DNA from: Prochilodus magdalenae | Lineage: Eukaryota > Chordata > Actinopteri > Characiformes > Prochilodontidae | Assembly: GCA_024036415.1 (NCBI GenBank) | Contig: JAMWET010001353.1 | Location: 547,001-611,000 of the forward strand | Length of the DNA: 64,000 nt | Direction of reading: 5' to 3' | Shown here: in pieces, positions 23,422 through 34,550 of the stretch | Layout: each line of letters opens with the position of its first letter | How positions within the stretch are numbered: the stretch's first letter is position 1 | The notes under the pieces: model-generated | What the model was told of the DNA's origin: nothing | The model's input: the letters and a program-made list of their open reading frames with translations, nothing else | Database searches by the model: none | Made by a program: the position numbers and the translations under genes

Positions 23422-25507
23422 TATTTTTTATTTTTTATTTGTTTAGCATCTTGCTCTTATTTGTATCTATACAGTTGCATCTATTCTATTCTACTTCATT
23501 ATAGATATTCTAACTATATGTTTTCTTACTGTTTCTTGTAAATGGGCAGTTGTGAAAGCACTTCACTGCAAGTTGTACCACTATGTATGTGACTAATAAA
23601 TATTCGTTTGATTTGGATTCAAGTGTCCATCTACATTTTGTGTGGAACTGACCAATGGACACTCAGGAAATAATAAACACATCACTTTGAAGACCCTTCA
23701 TTCTTTATTTAGTCTACATCAGAGACACATGTGAAATGCTAACAATGTTGGAGTGGTTTCTCATTATAGATGCTGAGGCTGCTGTGAATATTATGCTATG
23801 AAACATATGGGTATCATGTTGAATCATGTTGAAAGGTGACTGTAAGCAGGTCAATAGAAAGTACTTAGACCCCAGTGGGTTAAACAATGGTTTATACCCA
23901 CTTCCTCCTAATGGGTTTGTTACTAAGTTACCAAGTACTAATTACCAAGTTCACTACAGCCTGTCCTAGCTGATATATGTGCATCTATGTGCATGTGTAA
24001 ACTATTATCTGAAGGAAATGCTAATTACTTGCTTATGTCCTCTTTAAGTTGACGGATATGTTACTAATGTATTTATTATCTTCTCACAGCTGAAAACAGA
24101 AGTGTTTGCCAGGGTGCAACAGCAGCTGGCTGTGGTCTCTGGCTCTCTGGACACTGCAGTCCAGCATGCTGAGCTGCAGGAGGCACTAAAGGTGCTGGAA
24201 AGACGGCTGATGAACATCTTGAGACACCAGAGGAGTGTGAGAGAGAAGGCTGTTTCCATGCAGGTATGGCTGAGTGGAATTATAGTGAGGGCAAAAAAGA
24301 AGAATTAATAATAAAGGGAGTAAAGAAAACTCCACCTCAGGCCAACTTTGAACACAACTGAATATAAATGAAGAGTTTTGCCCTTTAGCAATACTTAAAA
24401 TTCAACACAGCTGTATATGTGTGTCTCAGGTTGTTCATGACACCATTCAGAAAGAACTGCAGCTATTCAGAGCTGATGATGTTGGCATGCTGGACTACGC
24501 ATTGGAATCCATAGGTACACAATTTCTCCACTGTGTGCGTGTGTGCTAGAAGAAATGAATGATGTTCCAAAACAGAAAGGGAACTTTTTGTGTAGTGTGT
24601 AGACATTTTGATCATGTGGTGATGCTTTAATGCAGATAGTCATTGTGGTCAATTATTGTAGTAACCAATCATGCATATTAAATAACACTTACCTCAGGGT
24701 AAACTAGTTCCCTTCCATTTTAAAAAGTCCATAGGCGAACTCCTTCTGGTCTCTCATACAGCAAAATCATTCTGGCTCAAATTTGGCCCACATTCCCCAT
24801 TTTCACCTGGCCCATTTGCTGCATGGATTGGTGGCACTTGGACAGATCGCACCTAAAATACGGGCTACATGTGCACCAGACTAGGGCCACACGTCTGCCA
24901 ACAGTTGGCAGCTCTGCTGTATCTCTGCCAGAAGTGGACCAGATCAGTTTTGAAACATGTAGGCCATAAGAGGTTTAATACATGTGGGCCACTTTTGGCT
25001 CATATGCAGTTTGCCACTAGGCAGCGCTGCTGTATCTTTGCCAGGAGTGGAACAGATCGGCGTTGGGAAGCATGGGCCAAATGCATGTTTTAAATATGTG
25101 GGCCACCTTTGGCTCACATGCGTATTGCCAGTGCCAAATCTTTACCGAATGCCTACATCCGCATGCTATCTGGGGTGGGTTTATATGTGGGTTTTGTCTC
25201 CTTAATCATTCATACATGCTAACATCGCCCCCTTTTGGAAAGTCTGAATTATTATGCAGGAAAAAGAAATCTCTAGAACATCAGAATTAGTCTTTTTTAA
25301 TTCATCAAGTCCTACTGATAGGGTTTAATACTTTTAGGAGAGAAATTCTTAAATGTTCATTTCAGGGCTGAGATGATTTAATGTGTAACAGTAAATACAG
25401 CTTTCCTAGCACCAGCAATAATGTCTCGAATAGCTGATGTACAGCCCTGTTGTTTCACAGTAAGTTCTACTCTTCAGTCTCTTTCTTAAAACTTTTCTAC
25501 AATTTTG

Positions 25508-25538
<31 letters not shown>

Positions 25539-26489
25539 GACATAGGTTCCACCATAATCAAATCTCGCTGCTCAGACACGTACCATGCTAAAACCTCATA
25601 TCTGAGGCTGTTTGGGATCCCACTCTTCTACAATTCACAGGGTCCTCGCACCATCATACAGGTAACACATGCACAATTCTAAGTCTTAGAACCCTATGGT
25701 TATTATTTAAAGGTAACAGTTTAAACAGTTTAAAGACACAATTAATCACAGTTCTGTAATAAACTGCATTTGCATTTGATTTTTGTGGCAGAAATATTCT
25801 TCAATTACAACATTGTCTGTCATAACTCTGACTTCTAAGGGTTAATCTTTGTCACTCTCTCTCTCTCACCTTAGCCGGGGGTGTACGCAGGAAAGTGCTG
25901 GGCATTTATGGGTAACCAGGGTTTTGCAACCATCAAATTGGCATATCCTGTGCATATCACCCACGTAACCCTGGAGCACCTGCCTAAAGAGCTACACCCT
26001 GCTGGACACCAGTACAACGCCCCCAAAGAGTTTAGTGTCTATGTAAGTCACACACCTGCAGATACATTCTTCTCAATACAAGCAAAGAGGAATGTAGTTA
26101 CGGTATGGTGTTAAACGTAGATGCTTTTCACCGTTGCAGGGAATGGTGCAGGCTGATGAGGAGGGAACACTTCTAGGATCTTTTCTCTATAACTATGATG
26201 GAGAATCCATTCAGACGTTTGAAATTCCGGTAAGACTTCCTTCACTTTCAAAACCAAGATCACTCACTCCTTGTTAGTTACTTTTAGTCTGTCTGTTGTC
26301 TTTCATTCATTTCATTTCATCTGCAGACCACCTCAATGTCTCACTCTCTCTCTCTCTCCCTTTCTCTTCCAGGAGTCTATGAAAGGAGTATATTCAGTGG
26401 TCCAGTTGAGGGTTGAGAGCAACTGGGGTCATCCCGACTACACCTGCATCTATCGCTTCCGAGTGCATGAGCAGCTCAGAACTCCTTAA
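19635..26489 (+). CDS. SUN-domain LINC-complex protein, SUN1/SUN2-like (15 exons)
   Basis: SUN proteins span the inner nuclear membrane and bind KASH proteins in the perinuclear space, linking lamina to cytoskeleton. Coding exons are 19635-19741, 19862-19968, 20362-20472, 21559-21613, 21718-21788, 21974-22056, 22612-22665, 22756-22799, 22889-22943, 24090-24263, 24430-24514, 25546-25661, 25875-26042, 26140-26229 and 26373-26489. All introns are GT-AG and phases agree, giving 478 residues. The N-terminus MSRRSNRL resembles the SUN1/SUN2 start. A membrane segment lies near 135-156, helical coiled-coil-like sequence at about 179-300 and the SUN domain at about 317-478. Cys324 matches the KASH-disulfide cysteine of SUN2; Cys362 (KCWAF) and Cys465 (YTCIYRF) match its internal pair. 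It is much shorter than SUN1/SUN2 (over 700 residues), nearer in size to SUN3-5, so the exact orthologue is open. Confidence 0.9.
20575..21350 (+). repeat. Degenerate telomere-like (GGTTAGGGTAAG)n array in a SUN intron
   Basis: About 780 bp between coding exons 3 and 4 is built from GGTTAAGGTTAGGGTAAGTGTGAGG-type units. It mixes TTAGGG hexamers with TAAGGG, TGTGAGG and AAGGTT variants. Unit length is irregular and strand bias is extreme (G-rich on +). It resembles a decayed interstitial telomeric or telomere-like minisatellite. Confidence 0.85.
22160..22510. repeat. Interspersed repeat family B, copy 2, with (TA)n
   Basis: This copy lies in the intron after SUN coding exon 6. It has GGACCACC, GAAGCACCCTCTAG and GGTCCAC on the left, and GGTGGACCACTATG and TTATCAGGTGGGCCTAGACG on the right, matching 17130-17790. 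A pure (TA)n tract at about 22243-22290 interrupts it. Confidence 0.55.
23338..23419. repeat. (TA)n microsatellite
   Basis: A nearly pure TA tract of about 75 bp in the large intron between SUN coding exons 9 and 10. Open frames across it translate only as alternating Tyr-Ile and are not genes. Confidence 0.95.
23420..23635 (+). repeat. LINE-like 3' tail
   Basis: The sequence ends CACTTCACTGCAAGTTGTACC, then GTGACTAATAAATATTCG and TTTGATTTGG. This resembles the 3' tail commonly seen on fish LINE retroelements. No reverse-transcriptase coding sequence is present, so this is at most a 5'-truncated fragment. The call is based on tail style only. Confidence 0.4.
24700..25215. repeat. Intronic repeat with an internal ~113-bp tandem duplication
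   Basis: Between SUN coding exons 11 and 12, two adjacent blocks (about 24907-25019 and 25021-25133) share GCTGCTGTATCTTTGCCAG, GTGGACCAGATC, CATGTGGGCCAC and TTTGGCTCAT motifs in the same order. The surrounding GGCCCA-rich sequence looks like part of the same interspersed repeat. Open frames here are by-products of the duplication. Confidence 0.65.
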
Positions 26490-26594
26490 GCTCAGCTGAG
26501 CACAGGAGTGACGAGTCACAATCAACATCACAGTGATTCCTCATCACAGTTGCAACTGCTAAAATGCATATAAATGTACATAAATAGTATTACT

Positions 26595-26674
26595 AATAAA
26601 CTTAAACCCGGTTATTATCTGCACTGTATGTTTACTGTTTGCTCTCTGTCTGCAGTGCAGTTATTTTAAATAAA
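26595..26674 (+). terminator. SUN gene polyadenylation signals
   Basis: Two canonical AATAAA motifs at 26595-26600 and 26669-26674 lie 106 and 180 bp past the SUN stop codon. This fits a short 3' UTR; either or both may be used. Confidence 0.6.
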
Positions 26675-26697
26675 GCCCTATCAGCCACAGGTAATGC

Positions 26698-26965
26698 ACT
26701 CACCCTCGAAAAAAATTCCTGCACCCAGAAGGAAGAACCGACAGGAAAGAAACTTGGTGTGTAGGTTTGACATCATGAGACATAATAATAATTAATAATA
26801 ATAATAATTCAAGTTTTACGCTCAGACGCACATTTGATATAAGCAAGGACAGGCCTTTTCGCTGCCTAACTGACCAACGACCATGATTGCAGACATTAAG
26901 CTAGCAGTAACGCCCTCCATGAGTCAGCCCTCTGTTAGTGCCAGCACCTTAACGCCACGTCATCA
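26698..26965. repeat. Interspersed repeat family A, copy 2
   Basis: The start carries CCTGCACCCAGAAGGAAG and the interior ATATAAGCAAGGAC, GCCCTCCATGAGTCA and TTAGTGCCAGCACC, collinear with 9905-10341. The right terminus is not recognisable, so the copy is probably truncated. Confidence 0.5.
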
Positions 26966-28353
26966 TCACTAAAGACTGCAATGGTGTCATGTCAGACTGT
27001 CATGAAGTGACTCAGAATGGCAGTGTGTGAGTCAGTGACAAGTCTCACTTTTGTCTTGGTGGAGGCGACCAATGAACCCGTGTTTGGTGGCACCATTAGA
27101 TTAAAAAGTGGGCCAGGCTGAAAATAATATGAATTGGGTATAGGTGGATTTCTACATTCCACAAAGTACCAAACTTCACATTTGTGAGGCAAACTTGCAT
27201 TTATATCCAACAGCAATGTGATTTATCCTTTAACCTTGAAACAGAAGAATGATAAACACAGTGGAAGATAGGCAGGCAGGCAGGAGGACAACAATGGGTG
27301 AGTAAAACAATTTGTAAATAGACGTTGCTAAGAGTCAAAGGCAAATAACAACCTGTCAAATCTTCCTTTAACTCAAATAAGTAAGTGAAGACACATGAAA
27401 GAACCCCATGTTAATAAATCATCTGTATTTTAAACTTGGATTGCCAAGTGTTCATAGTGTCAATGTCATTTGAAATCTCAACTTTCCACCTTATCAAAGT
27501 AATTTAAAAACTCAAGTTACAAGGTTGACGTTATCGCAAACTTAATTTGACAACATAATAAAAAAAGTTATCAAGACCTATTGCTTAATCAGTTTTACAG
27601 TTCACAGTTTACAGTCCATAGAAAAATCCAAAATCCAAAACAAAGATACGGAGCTGAGTGCCTCTGTGAGCACTGACACAATTTAATTAGTTGAATTAAT
27701 TAACTGATGTATGCATAACACTATGGATCAATCAATGTTAACTGCCCACACAACTGTGTAAATGGAATGTCCCATATGCCTGGCGCCCACTTTCATGCCT
27801 TGCTCAAATTCTCACTGACCAGTGTTTAACCTACCTCATAAGATAATACCTCACACTTACACAGGTGTGACCATTCCCAAGCCATCCCCTGAGCTAACAC
27901 TACCTCACAATTGATTTACGTACTGGTGTCCTACGACTTTGCTCATGTCAGTGTACTAAACTAGTCCATAGTTTTGCTCCAACCTAACTCAAACAATATA
28001 GGAATATAAAATCTTTACCATCTTAGGGTCCCTGAGGACCAGATGGAGAACTCTCCAAGTCACTATGGAATTCCATTTTTATGTTTTAGCTAAGAGAAAT
28101 CCGCCCGAAGTACTCAACAGAGCTCCAAAATACAGCTAGGGATCCATTTCAATCAGAGTTTCAGCCTATCAACAAACTCTGTCACTGTGTCTCAGCCTTA
28201 GGCAGAAATGTACACACAGACACACACATACAATTAGCAGTAGCAAACACGTCCCCGTACCCTCACACTTTGTGCTTGTCTCTGTGAAGGACAATCTGCT
28301 CAAGTATGTGTGTCCCTGCCAACTTCCGCCTCTCTGCATGAGTGTCAGCGTGC

Positions 28354-28354
<1 letters not shown>
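26966..28354. other. Intergenic sequence, nothing recognised
   Basis: I see no exon or clear repeat. The sequence is AT-rich with a small (GGCA)n run near 27271-27282. Confidence 0.35.
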
Positions 28355-28395
<41 letters not shown>

Positions 28396-28406
28396 TGTGT
28401 GTGTGT

Positions 28407-28445
<39 letters not shown>

Positions 28446-28459
28446 ATGTGTGTGTGTGT

Positions 28460-28496
<37 letters not shown>

Positions 28497-28623
28497 GTGA
28501 GTGTGGTGTGTGTGTGTGCGTGTGTGTGTGTGTGGTGTGTGTGTGTGTGTGTGGTGTGTGTGTGCGTGTGTGTGTGTGTGGTGTGTGTGTGTGTGTGGTG
28601 TGTGTGTGCGTGTGTGTGTGTGT

Positions 28624-28660
<37 letters not shown>

Positions 28661-28700
28661 GTGAGTGTGTGGTGTGTGTGTGTGTGTGTGTGTGTGTGTG
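28355..28700. repeat. Compound (TG)n array with GTGGTG phase breaks
   Basis: About 345 bp of TG dinucleotides are interrupted at intervals by GG (TGTGGTGTG) and by TGCGTG or TGAGTG variants. The breaks recur in similar order, implying segmental duplication inside the array. Long open frames across it (poly Cys-Val or His-Thr) are artefacts. Confidence 0.95.
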
Positions 28701-29479
28701 GATATTTTCCTGTTTTTAAGTGCTGCTTGACTACATTCATAAAATGAGGTCCTATGTTCTGAAGAACTGTACACAAGTGCCTATGTGTGTTTGCGCGTGC
28801 ACGTGTCTGTGAGAGACAGAGGGGTATAATGACAGTCCTGTGGGTATAGGTGTTTGTGCTTATGAGTCAATTTGGAAAACGAGTCAATGAGTCAATTTGT
28901 GTTAATTTGGAAAAAAAATAAGCCAACTGTCTTGATGCATGTCGTGCCATGAGATTGCTACCAAACTATGTGTTGGTGTACATTCGTCTGTGTGGCTGGG
29001 ATGAAAAGTGTCAGTGAATGAGCAAGAGATAAATGAATACAGAAAGCCTGAGAGAGGGAGAGGGCAGCTGTTGAGCCCTCCCCGCCCATAGGGGGCCTCA
29101 CACCAATCAGCAAAGCGCAGTGTGAATCAATTATCACCAGAGGGAGGGGGTGGGAAACACCCCCAAAAACATATGACACATTGTCTAATAGAATAACAAT
29201 CACACCTTAACACAAACACACACACACGGTGAGCACCTAATAGCCCTAACACCTTTTGTCATTGAGTTTGCATTAGCCTCATTTAAAAAACTGCAGTGAG
29301 CAGTAATAGTGTGATAACAGATCCCTGACCTTAACACTGACATTAACCCTTAGAGGACTAGTAAGTCAAGTTGCTCTGCTGTATACTCAGACATAGCAAT
29401 TTAAAAGCATTTTCATAAATACAGAACTACTTATTGTGTCATATTTAAATTAATTCTATGGTTTAGGTTCTAGCAGGTT
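28701..29479. other. Intergenic sequence, nothing recognised
   Basis: There is no gene signal. Short tandem words (GAGTCAATTTG near 28865-28900) and a small (CA)n at 29210-29226 are present. Confidence 0.35.
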
Positions 29480-30400
29480 CAAGTCTGTGCTTCTGGGACT
29501 TGCTTTGCAGTGTGCAGTATATGTATATATGGTATATTCTGCTTCTTTGTTTTCTTCTTGGGACACTGTCTGGATGGGAGCATATGTTCTAAAATCTCTT
29601 TATACTGTTCAGGAGCAATAGTGCCTTTCCAGATGTGTAAGCTGCCCACGCCATAGACCCTAATGCAACCCTGTACCATGAGAAATGCAGGCTTGTGAAC
29701 TGTGAGCTGAGAACAAACTGGCTGGTCCCTCTACTCTGGAGTCTGCAGGACACTGTTTCCATTTATCTGATCACTGAACAGCTTTACATTTTGCTTAGAT
29801 GATTTGAACTGATCTTCGGCTCTAACAAAACTGTGATGTTTCCAGATTGTGTTGACATATGGATTCTCCTTTGCATGATAAAGCTTTAATTTGCATTTGT
29901 GGATTGCATTGTGAACTGTGTTCATAGACAGTGATTTGAATGAGCCCATGCAATTTTTTTTTAGTACAGAATCATGCCTAGTTTGTAAGGCAGTGCCACC
30001 TCAGGGCATGAAGATCTGATTTTGACCGTCGTGATACAGGGATTGTTCCAGAGTCTTTGAATCCTTTGATGATATTATGTGCTGTAGAAGGTGGGATATT
30101 GAAAGCCTTTATAATTATACATTGAGGAACATTTTTCTGAAATTGTTCCACAATTTTTAGATGCTGTTTTTCACAGATTGCTTAACCTCTGCCCATCTCT
30201 GAGTCTCTAACATGCTCTTTGTTTTTTTTTTTCATGTGATTTAGTTGCATATTGCTTTTCAAGCTGTTTTATTATTAGTACCACTTACTTTTCCAGCCTT
30301 TCATTCCCATTTTCCCAACTCCCGAATTGCTGCCATCAACTTCTAAATAAGTTATTAATTTCTATGAATGGTGAAATGTCTCACTTTCAACATCTGAAAT
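29480..30400 (-). pseudogene. Degraded Tc1-like transposase gene
   Basis: Read on the - strand, the region begins with TIR-like sequence at the high-coordinate end, then broken helix-turn-helix remnants (about 30100-30200). Next come a KCKLKLYHAKENPYVN-like segment (about 29870-29905), DDE-region remnants with changed residues (LFSDQING) and IRVYGVGSLHIWKGTI (about 29600-29655), ending just after HMLPSRQ. Stops and frameshifts separate the pieces. The C-terminal third, including the last catalytic glutamate, is missing. The parent family encodes a DDE transposase acting on short inverted repeats. The right end is collinear (inverted) with 1270-1340, so it is the same family as the element at 1173-1777. 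Confidence 0.7.
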
Positions 30401-31041
30401 GGATCTATATATTTATATGTTTGTCCGCTATGTGTGTGTGTGTGTGTGTGTGTGTGCACATATTGCTTACATCATTACCATATGACCAATATGAGGAACT
30501 CACTTGGATGTCCACAGACACTTCAGGGCAGTAATACTTCTGCAAGCTCATTATCTGTTCATTTATTTGAACAAGCTCATTTCTCTTCATGACTGTTGTT
30601 TTACAGCATTACACAGGCGTCAGCATTACAGCATTATACAGACTGCTCCTGCAGAGACTGAAACTGCAGACACGCGGCGGTTTTAGCCATGGTCTTTGTG
30701 AATGTATCTGAATCCATGTCTGTGTGTATATGTGTGCGTGGGTGTGTGGAAAGGGATGTGTGACAGGTGGGTCTTCAGCAGGAGGGGCAAGCATGGGTCA
30801 CCCCCATCTGGGTACCAGAACCTCGAAGGTGCGCACACACACACACTCACACGGACGGAAACACTGTGAGAGCAGCTGCCCCTTTCCTCCTCCGCAATCA
30901 ACAGAGGGAGAGAGTGGGGGGCGGAGAGCAAAGAAAGAGAATGAATGAATGAATGAAAACACGAATATGGGAGAGAAGTGACAAACGAACAGTAAGACAC
31001 AGGGGGACAAAATGAGCAGGAGCGAGAGAAGAGCGAGCCAG
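30401..31041. other. Intergenic sequence with short (GT)n
   Basis: It includes a (GT)n tract at about 30430-30456 and a GA-rich stretch at 30901-30935. No conserved coding sequence is seen; open frames reading into the following GT array are artefacts. Confidence 0.35.
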
Positions 31042-31114
31042 CCTGTGTGTGTGTGTGTGTGCGTGTATATGTCTGTGTGTGTGTGTGTGTGCGCACGCGT
31101 GTGTGTGCGTGTGT

Positions 31115-31145
<31 letters not shown>

Positions 31146-31311
31146 CGTGCGTGCGTGTGTGTGTGTCTCTGTGTGTGCGTGTGTGTGTCTGTGTGTGTGT
31201 GTGTGTGTGTGTGCGTGCGTGCGTGTGTGTGTGTGTGTGTGTGTGTGCGTGCGTGTGTCTGTGTGTGCGCGTGTGTGCGTGTGTGCGCACGCGTGTGTGT
31301 GTGTGTGTGTT
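31042..31311. repeat. (TG)n array with CG interruptions
   Basis: About 270 bp of alternating purine-pyrimidine sequence, TGTG with frequent TGCG and occasional TCTG. It includes GCGCACGCG blocks (near 31091-31099 and 31286-31293). Such alternation is the sequence class able to adopt Z-DNA. Confidence 0.95.
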
Positions 31312-31409
31312 AATGTTTGTGAGTGATGGCTTTTCATAATTACACAGACAGAACACTGAACATGACAAACGACCGTCATTCATATAGCACAGAACTCAAT
31401 CTCTCTTTC

Positions 31410-31411
<2 letters not shown>

Positions 31412-31489
<78 letters not shown>

Positions 31490-31498
31490 ATCTCTCTC
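31412..31498. repeat. (CT)n microsatellite
   Basis: A pure CT tract of about 75-85 bp, followed by a degenerate CT-rich tail. Confidence 0.95.
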
Positions 31499-33053
31499 AC
31501 TATATTTGTTTCTTTTTCAGCAAATTATCTCTGTCCAAAAACAAACAAATGTTTCTCTGAAGCAGCTTTACAGGAGGAGGCAAACATTCTTTACGTTCTA
31601 TATACATTAACATAAAGAGCTTTTGTCATCATTGAGACATCATACAGACTCATCATCCAAATTCCCATTCCCACAGTGCAAATAACAGCATTCCAATGAT
31701 TGAAAATTAAACGTCTCCCAAGTTGGAGATGTTGTTTTTAGATGTTTGCTTTTATGATAACAAAAGATCTTCCAGTGTACATGACTGCATGACCATTATG
31801 TTGTTTAAAGCAGTCTCTGTAGTAAGAAACACACAGACCTCCCTCCTCAGTGTTACCATTAACAGCTGTTTACTTACCAGTCTAGAAACAAAACAGTAAG
31901 ATCAGCTTTAAACTCCATCCCTTTACTCACCACAAGTGTCTCCAGCAGTGGACAGCAGCGCCTGTTAAATATTGTTTAGCTTACATTTATATCACTTCTA
32001 TTGTTTGCTGCTGAACATGGGTTCTTGATGTGAGCAGGCTGTTGTGTTGATTAGGGTTGTTGCATTTACTTTTTCTTTGACTGGGTACCTGTCCTTAAAA
32101 GGCCAACCAGGGGCCGAACCATGAACATGATCTGATGGCTACAGTGACTCATTCTTACGTCTTAAGGTACAAAGTGGTATTATGAGACAGAACAGGCCAG
32201 TCGGCTAGCTGGTTAGCATGCTAGCTTCAGTAGATATCTCTGACACATGATAAATAGATGTCATTGTTGTACCATCAAAACTGTTATTTCTTTACTCTCT
32301 GTTGGTAATTTGTAGTTCATTTAGTTTTGAACTGAAAACTTACATATTGCTCCTTTAACCAAACACTGAAATAAGAGCAGTACTGATGGCTACCTCTTTG
32401 CTGTGAGATTTGCTAAGGTTTTACAAAATAAACATGTTAATGCAACATACACAAGCGATACATGAAGAAATAGAAGCCATCAAAAAGTCGACTTAAAAAG
32501 ATACGTTAATCCATTCGGATAGGAGAACAATAGCCATCCAATCTGGCCCCTGTAATTAAGCAGTTTATGTATTTGCTGTATGCTGCTCTTTAAATCTTTC
32601 TTCTTTTCGTCCTTCGTGCAGTTATTCAGTGTCTCAAGAGCTACCCATGCCCATCACACGCTCACAAACAAGCACTGGGACCTAATTTATCATGATAACT
32701 GTAACATATCATCATATTGCCCACCCCTGAAGCAAGCGTGTGAATTAGCGTTTGTGACAGACTGACATGACAAACGACAGTCTCTGTTTGTGTGGGTGTG
32801 TGTATCCTAAGGCAGGACAGGTGGGTTTTGGTTGCTTGGTTTGCTAGTTTGTCTGTGGCCCAGCAGGCCGGATGGAACAGGGTGGTGGACTGCGAGCGGT
32901 GCCAGGGCCTGGTTCAGTGAGGCTGGGGGCAGCTGGTGGATTCCCCCTCCTCCCACCAAACCCCCCACTGCCAGCCCACGGGAGGGGTGAGGAGGTTAAG
33001 AGCTAGCGGAGACACTAACTGGATAATCGGCTTTTATTAAGTGACCTATGCTC

Positions 33054-33094
<41 letters not shown>

Positions 33095-33414
33095 AAGGAG
33101 TCGGCAGGTGAGGAACACACACCCTCAAGTACACATAGTAAAGTCATGTACAGTGAAAACAGTGCTGCATTTATTACTTGATAAAGTAATGCACGTTGTA
33201 TGCACATCGTTTCCACATGAGTACAACAAAAAAAGGGCAATGTATTTTTCTGTCTTAAAGTTGAACTATGTTTGGAAATAGCTGTGTTGTGTATTTATTC
33301 ATATAGAAATGATGCAAGACTTAACACTAGTCAAAGGTTTAGACATGGCTGCTCATGGAACTGTTGTCTTTACTAAAGAACCCTTAAAGAACATCTTTTA
33401 TTGAGACTGTGGAC
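31499..33414. other. Gene desert segment
   Basis: No exon is recognised. A non-repetitive GC-richer block at about 32820-33010 (GGCCGGATGG, GGGGGCAGCTGG, CCCACGGGAGG) precedes a (GA)n tract at about 33059-33091. The block could be a conserved regulatory element but shows no direct evidence of function. Confidence 0.35.
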
Positions 33415-33660
33415 TTAAACTAGGTATTGTCATTATCTGCAGAAAAGTACAAATCCATCAGATTATGTGCAAGGAAATACTGTCCACCTGCATACAGTAC
33501 CATTCAGAAGTTCAGACAGGGATACTCATAGTAGACATCATTATTTTTAGCTCAAGGTTTTACTCTTCAATAAAAGTGAAGACATCAAACTTCACAATAA
33601 CACTCATAGAATTATACTGCCACCTTAAACACCTCCAATAAAGAACTTTACAGGAGGATA
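33415..33660. repeat. Interspersed repeat family C, copy 1
   Basis: It shares ATTATCTGCAGAAAAGTACA, CAGTACCATTCAGAAGTT, AAAAGTGAAGACATCAAAC and CACTCAT-AATTATAC motifs with 51622-51850, and in reverse with 59026-59205. This resembles decayed fish Tc1-like non-autonomous copies with an AGTACCAGTCAGAAGTT terminus. Confidence 0.5.
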
Positions 33661-33714
33661 AACCGCTTTCTCAACTTGGAAAGCTGGTAATGGAGGCTGA
33701 TACAAGATTTTATT

Positions 33715-33905
33715 TCTAAGTCAAGTCAAATGTATTCAAACAGTGGTTTTTACAACAGATGTTGTCACAACAGCTTTACAGAAAATCAGGGTCTAAGCCA
33801 AGTCAAAGGTGACAAGGAAAAACTGTCACAAAGGAATCAAAAGGAAGAAACCTAGGGAGGAACCAAGACCCAAAAGGGGAACTCATTCTCCTTAAGTCAA
33901 AGCTG
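33715..33905. repeat. Fish interspersed repeat (CAGCTTTACAGAAA / GGAAGAAACCT type)
   Basis: It contains ACAGCTTTACAGAAAATCAG, AAGGAAGAAACCTAGGGAGG and CCCAAAAGGGGAACTCAT, a recognisable teleost interspersed-repeat signature. Weaker matches to its CAGCTTTA part occur near 31560 and 47640. No coding capacity. Confidence 0.5.
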
Positions 33906-34039
33906 GATGGCAAAACAAACACAAAGGAGGATCAGAAATTACAAATATATTCAATATTTAATATGTTAGTGTTTGTTAGCCTGAGACTATGATTATAATA
34001 TTCTATAACAATGAAAATGCGAAGTGTTCAGTGTTTTCA

Positions 34040-34550
34040 TGTCACGTGGAGTCAAGATGAGGAGGCAGGATGTAAGCGCAGGTGTTTAATAAGGAGCAAA
34101 TGAGACAAAACAAAACCAAAGAAAGCAGCAAACTGAGATACAACTTTAAACATGTATACAAAACCAACAGACATGAGGACACAACGCCCAGCAAGAACAA
34201 AGGGAACCACAGGGAGTATAAATAAACAAGGACTAACATGGAACACCTGGGAAGGGGCGGGGCTACAAACTAAGGACAGGGGAGGGGTCTGACAAGAGGG
34301 CAGAGAGAGGAGGAGCAAAAGAAGCACATGGAACAGGACAACAAAAGGCACATGGAAGTGACACCATGGTAGTGGCGTCCAGCCAAAGCAGATGAAGCAG
34401 CAGCATCAGAGCAGACAGGATGGGCAGTAGCTCCGCATTAGACCACAGAGTTTGGGCAGTAGCACAGACACACAGAAGATTAGCTCTGACAGAAGGACTA
34501 AAACACTATGGGTACAGTGACTCCGGCAGGCCTGGCTATTACAGCAAAAC
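34040..34550. repeat. Interspersed repeat family D, copy 1
   Basis: A GAGTCAAGATGAGGAGGCAGG start is followed by GGTGTTTAATAAGGAGCAAA, A-rich AACAAAACCAAAG-type sequence and GAACACCTGGGAAGGGGCGG. Similar architecture (long A/C-biased strand after a TTTAATAAG motif) recurs at 37500-37965 and 38400-38790. Class unknown; open frames on the opposite strand reflect the base bias. Confidence 0.45.

Noticed and set aside
28354..28776. Long open frames over the TG array (up to 201 codons)
   Set aside because: They are translations of a dinucleotide repeat (Cys-Val or His-Thr runs) present in several frames and on both strands.
30798..31383. 193-codon and 161-codon - strand frames
   Set aside because: Most of each is His-Thr from the GT array, and the remainder has no recognisable domain or conserved start.
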